Positions 62,634 to 64,000 of a DNA stretch of 64,000 bases are shown piece by piece (position 1 is the first letter of the stretch; each line of letters opens with the position of its first letter). The position numbers were made by a program, and so were the translations under genes. The DNA is taken from contig NC_088309.1 of assembly GCF_910592395.1 (NCBI RefSeq), positions 22,880,599-22,944,598 on the forward strand, written 5' to 3'. The DNA is from Lineus longissimus. Lineage: Eukaryota > Nemertea > Pilidiophora > Heteronemertea > Lineidae. A model generated the notes under the pieces. The model saw only the letters and a list, made by a program, of their open reading frames with translations, ran no database searches and was not told the DNA's origin.

Positions 62634-63063
62634 TCAAAAGCTTTCAGTTCCATTTTATTTTTCATCTTATTTTCCTTTTGGTAAATAGTTCCAGTTTTCG
62701 TTTTGGCACTAGAAGGGGTGAACATACTTCAATCTTTAGCCAACCATTCATTAACTACATTTGGGGGTTCATATGTCAAAATGGAAAACATTGGTGTGAA
62801 ATTAGGATAACACACTGGGAGATCATGAGACTCGAAGGACATTACTTATCATGATACATAAAAGTGTGTTGAAATGACAATGTTTTTTTCTCGATATTGT
62901 AGATTCTAACTTGCTGTTGTCTACATGTATGTGTCTTATTTCATATCAATATGATCAAGTTTCTAATATATACTTGGTACAATACATGTAGGCCTGGTAA
63001 CCCTCGTCTGACAAGCCCAAGAAAATTTGTGATTATAATTAATCCATCTATTGGCATTTACTT

Positions 63064-63080
63064 AATAAATTGTAAATAAA
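63064..63080 (+). terminator. Twin AATAAA poly(A) signals (proximal)
   Basis: AATAAA occurs at 63,064-63,069 and 63,075-63,080, about 430 bases after the stop, in AT-rich sequence. A T-rich stretch follows. It is a candidate proximal polyadenylation site. Confidence 0.4.
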
Positions 63081-63636
63081 TTAATTATCCGAATGTAAGG
63101 TCCAATTTGTAATGCAACATGTTTTGATAACCAGACTCTTTTCTGTGATTTAGCCGTCCATATAATCTGTAAGTCTGTGGCAATACAGTTGCTTTCAATG
63201 TAGATATATTTGGGCAGCAGGGCTGGTTGATGGTCAGTTGAAAATCTGCTGCTCGTAACTGTTCTTTTTATATGTTAGCACAGTCAATGCACTATATATA
63301 TCGAGCTACTTTTGAGTATACCTGTAATAGTCATAATGTTCACATTTATTGCATATTTATTGCACTTTCACATTCCAAACACATTGGGACACTTCAGTCT
63401 AAAAGTCGGTATGACAGGAAGGAACTTTCACCAGCATAATCAAACTCCGGCCATGATTTACCTGTTGTTTTTTGGAGTGTTGATGTCCGGGCACTACTGC
63501 ATAAATTCTAGTTTCTCCTAATAATCATTTGGATGACCTCCATTGATGTTGACTACTATGTTGAAATTGACTTGTTCAGAAAGAAGCTCTGTGAGAAGTG
63601 GTTTTGGGATTTCTCTGCACTGAAACTGTGTGACTG

Positions 63637-63642
63637 AATAAA
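63637..63642 (+). terminator. AATAAA poly(A) signal (distal)
   Basis: AATAAA is followed within 40-60 bases by tggatgttctgtcctgtaat, a T/G-rich element typical of cleavage regions. Candidate main 3' end. Confidence 0.4.
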
Positions 63643-63660
63643 GCAGATCACTTCCCCCCA

Positions 63661-64000
63661 CTCAACAGTGGATGTTCTGTCCTGTAATGTAGTCATCTGT
63701 ATTCATATGTTGTCACATGCATGTCTTTGTATATAACAAAAGGGTTAAAAATGTATGAGGACATAACACATGTCAGGATAATACATTACATTGGCTTCTA
63801 TTAGTTTTTTTTCATATCTTGATTGTGAAGACGTCAAGTCGAAAGTGCTATCATATATATGTCATGTATATTTACGGTACTTGAGATGAGCTACTTCCAG
63901 TCAGCTACTTGAGTTGTCCCCGCAAAAAGGGATGAGACAATACACTTCAGTGTTAGATTGTGTCTTCACTGGAGGTGACAAATTCCCTGATCTTTGAAAA
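63661..64000. other. Downstream flank, nothing recognised
   Basis: The flank has no open frame, repeat or RNA gene that I can support. Confidence 0.4.

Larger units (their letters stand above)
62634..63660 (+). other. 3' UTR of ADGRV1, probable extent
   Basis: AT-rich sequence without a sustained open frame follows the stop. The end is uncertain because several poly(A) signals are present; the most distal with a T/GT-rich follow-up is at 63,637. Confidence 0.5.

Overview
The window is nuclear DNA from an animal. It is AT-rich, intron-dense and full of dispersed and tandem repeats. Nearly all recognisable coding content is one very large gene on the + strand, read here as the 3' two thirds of an ADGRV1 (VLGR1/GPR98/MASS1) orthologue, the giant Calx-beta adhesion GPCR. 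The lack of vertebrate-type repeats, the short introns and the repeat families suggest a marine invertebrate (deuterostome or lophotrochozoan). I cannot fix the phylum from sequence alone.

Layout. 1-23,777 holds no coding exon that I can support. It carries tandem repeats, tRNA-derived SINE-like pieces, a Tc1/mariner-like MITE, a LINE endonuclease relic, and three related composite repeats (12,941-18,316), one of them interrupted by a 682-bp DNA transposon with a Myb/SANT-like exon. 23,778-62,633 holds 67 coding exons joined by GT-AG introns. Donor and acceptor phases agree at every junction, giving 13,449 nt, or 4,482 residues plus a stop. 62,634-64,000 is 3' UTR and flank with AATAAA signals.

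Protein order: 11 Calx-beta domains, one of them split by a cysteine-bearing PAN/apple-like exon; six EPTP/EAR repeats (about 37,800-39,800); 16 more Calx-beta domains; a GAIN-like region; a GPS with a cleavable H-M-T triad (58,971-58,979); seven transmembrane helices (59,010-61,800); and a cytoplasmic tail ending D-T-H-L, a class I PDZ ligand. The first in-window exon starts inside a Calx-beta domain, so the N terminus (signal peptide and roughly a quarter to a third of the protein, judging by the vertebrate length of about 6,300 residues) lies upstream of the window. Residue numbers below count from the first in-window codon.

Most notable extras: the PAN-like insert, a decayed copy of part of an exon in the intron just before it, a possible 63-nt cassette exon, a three-copy array of 22-bp palindromes in the largest in-gene intron, nuclear-receptor-type half-sites built into the composite repeats, and a cluster at 4,923-4,949 where four common cloning sites follow one another with single-base spacers.
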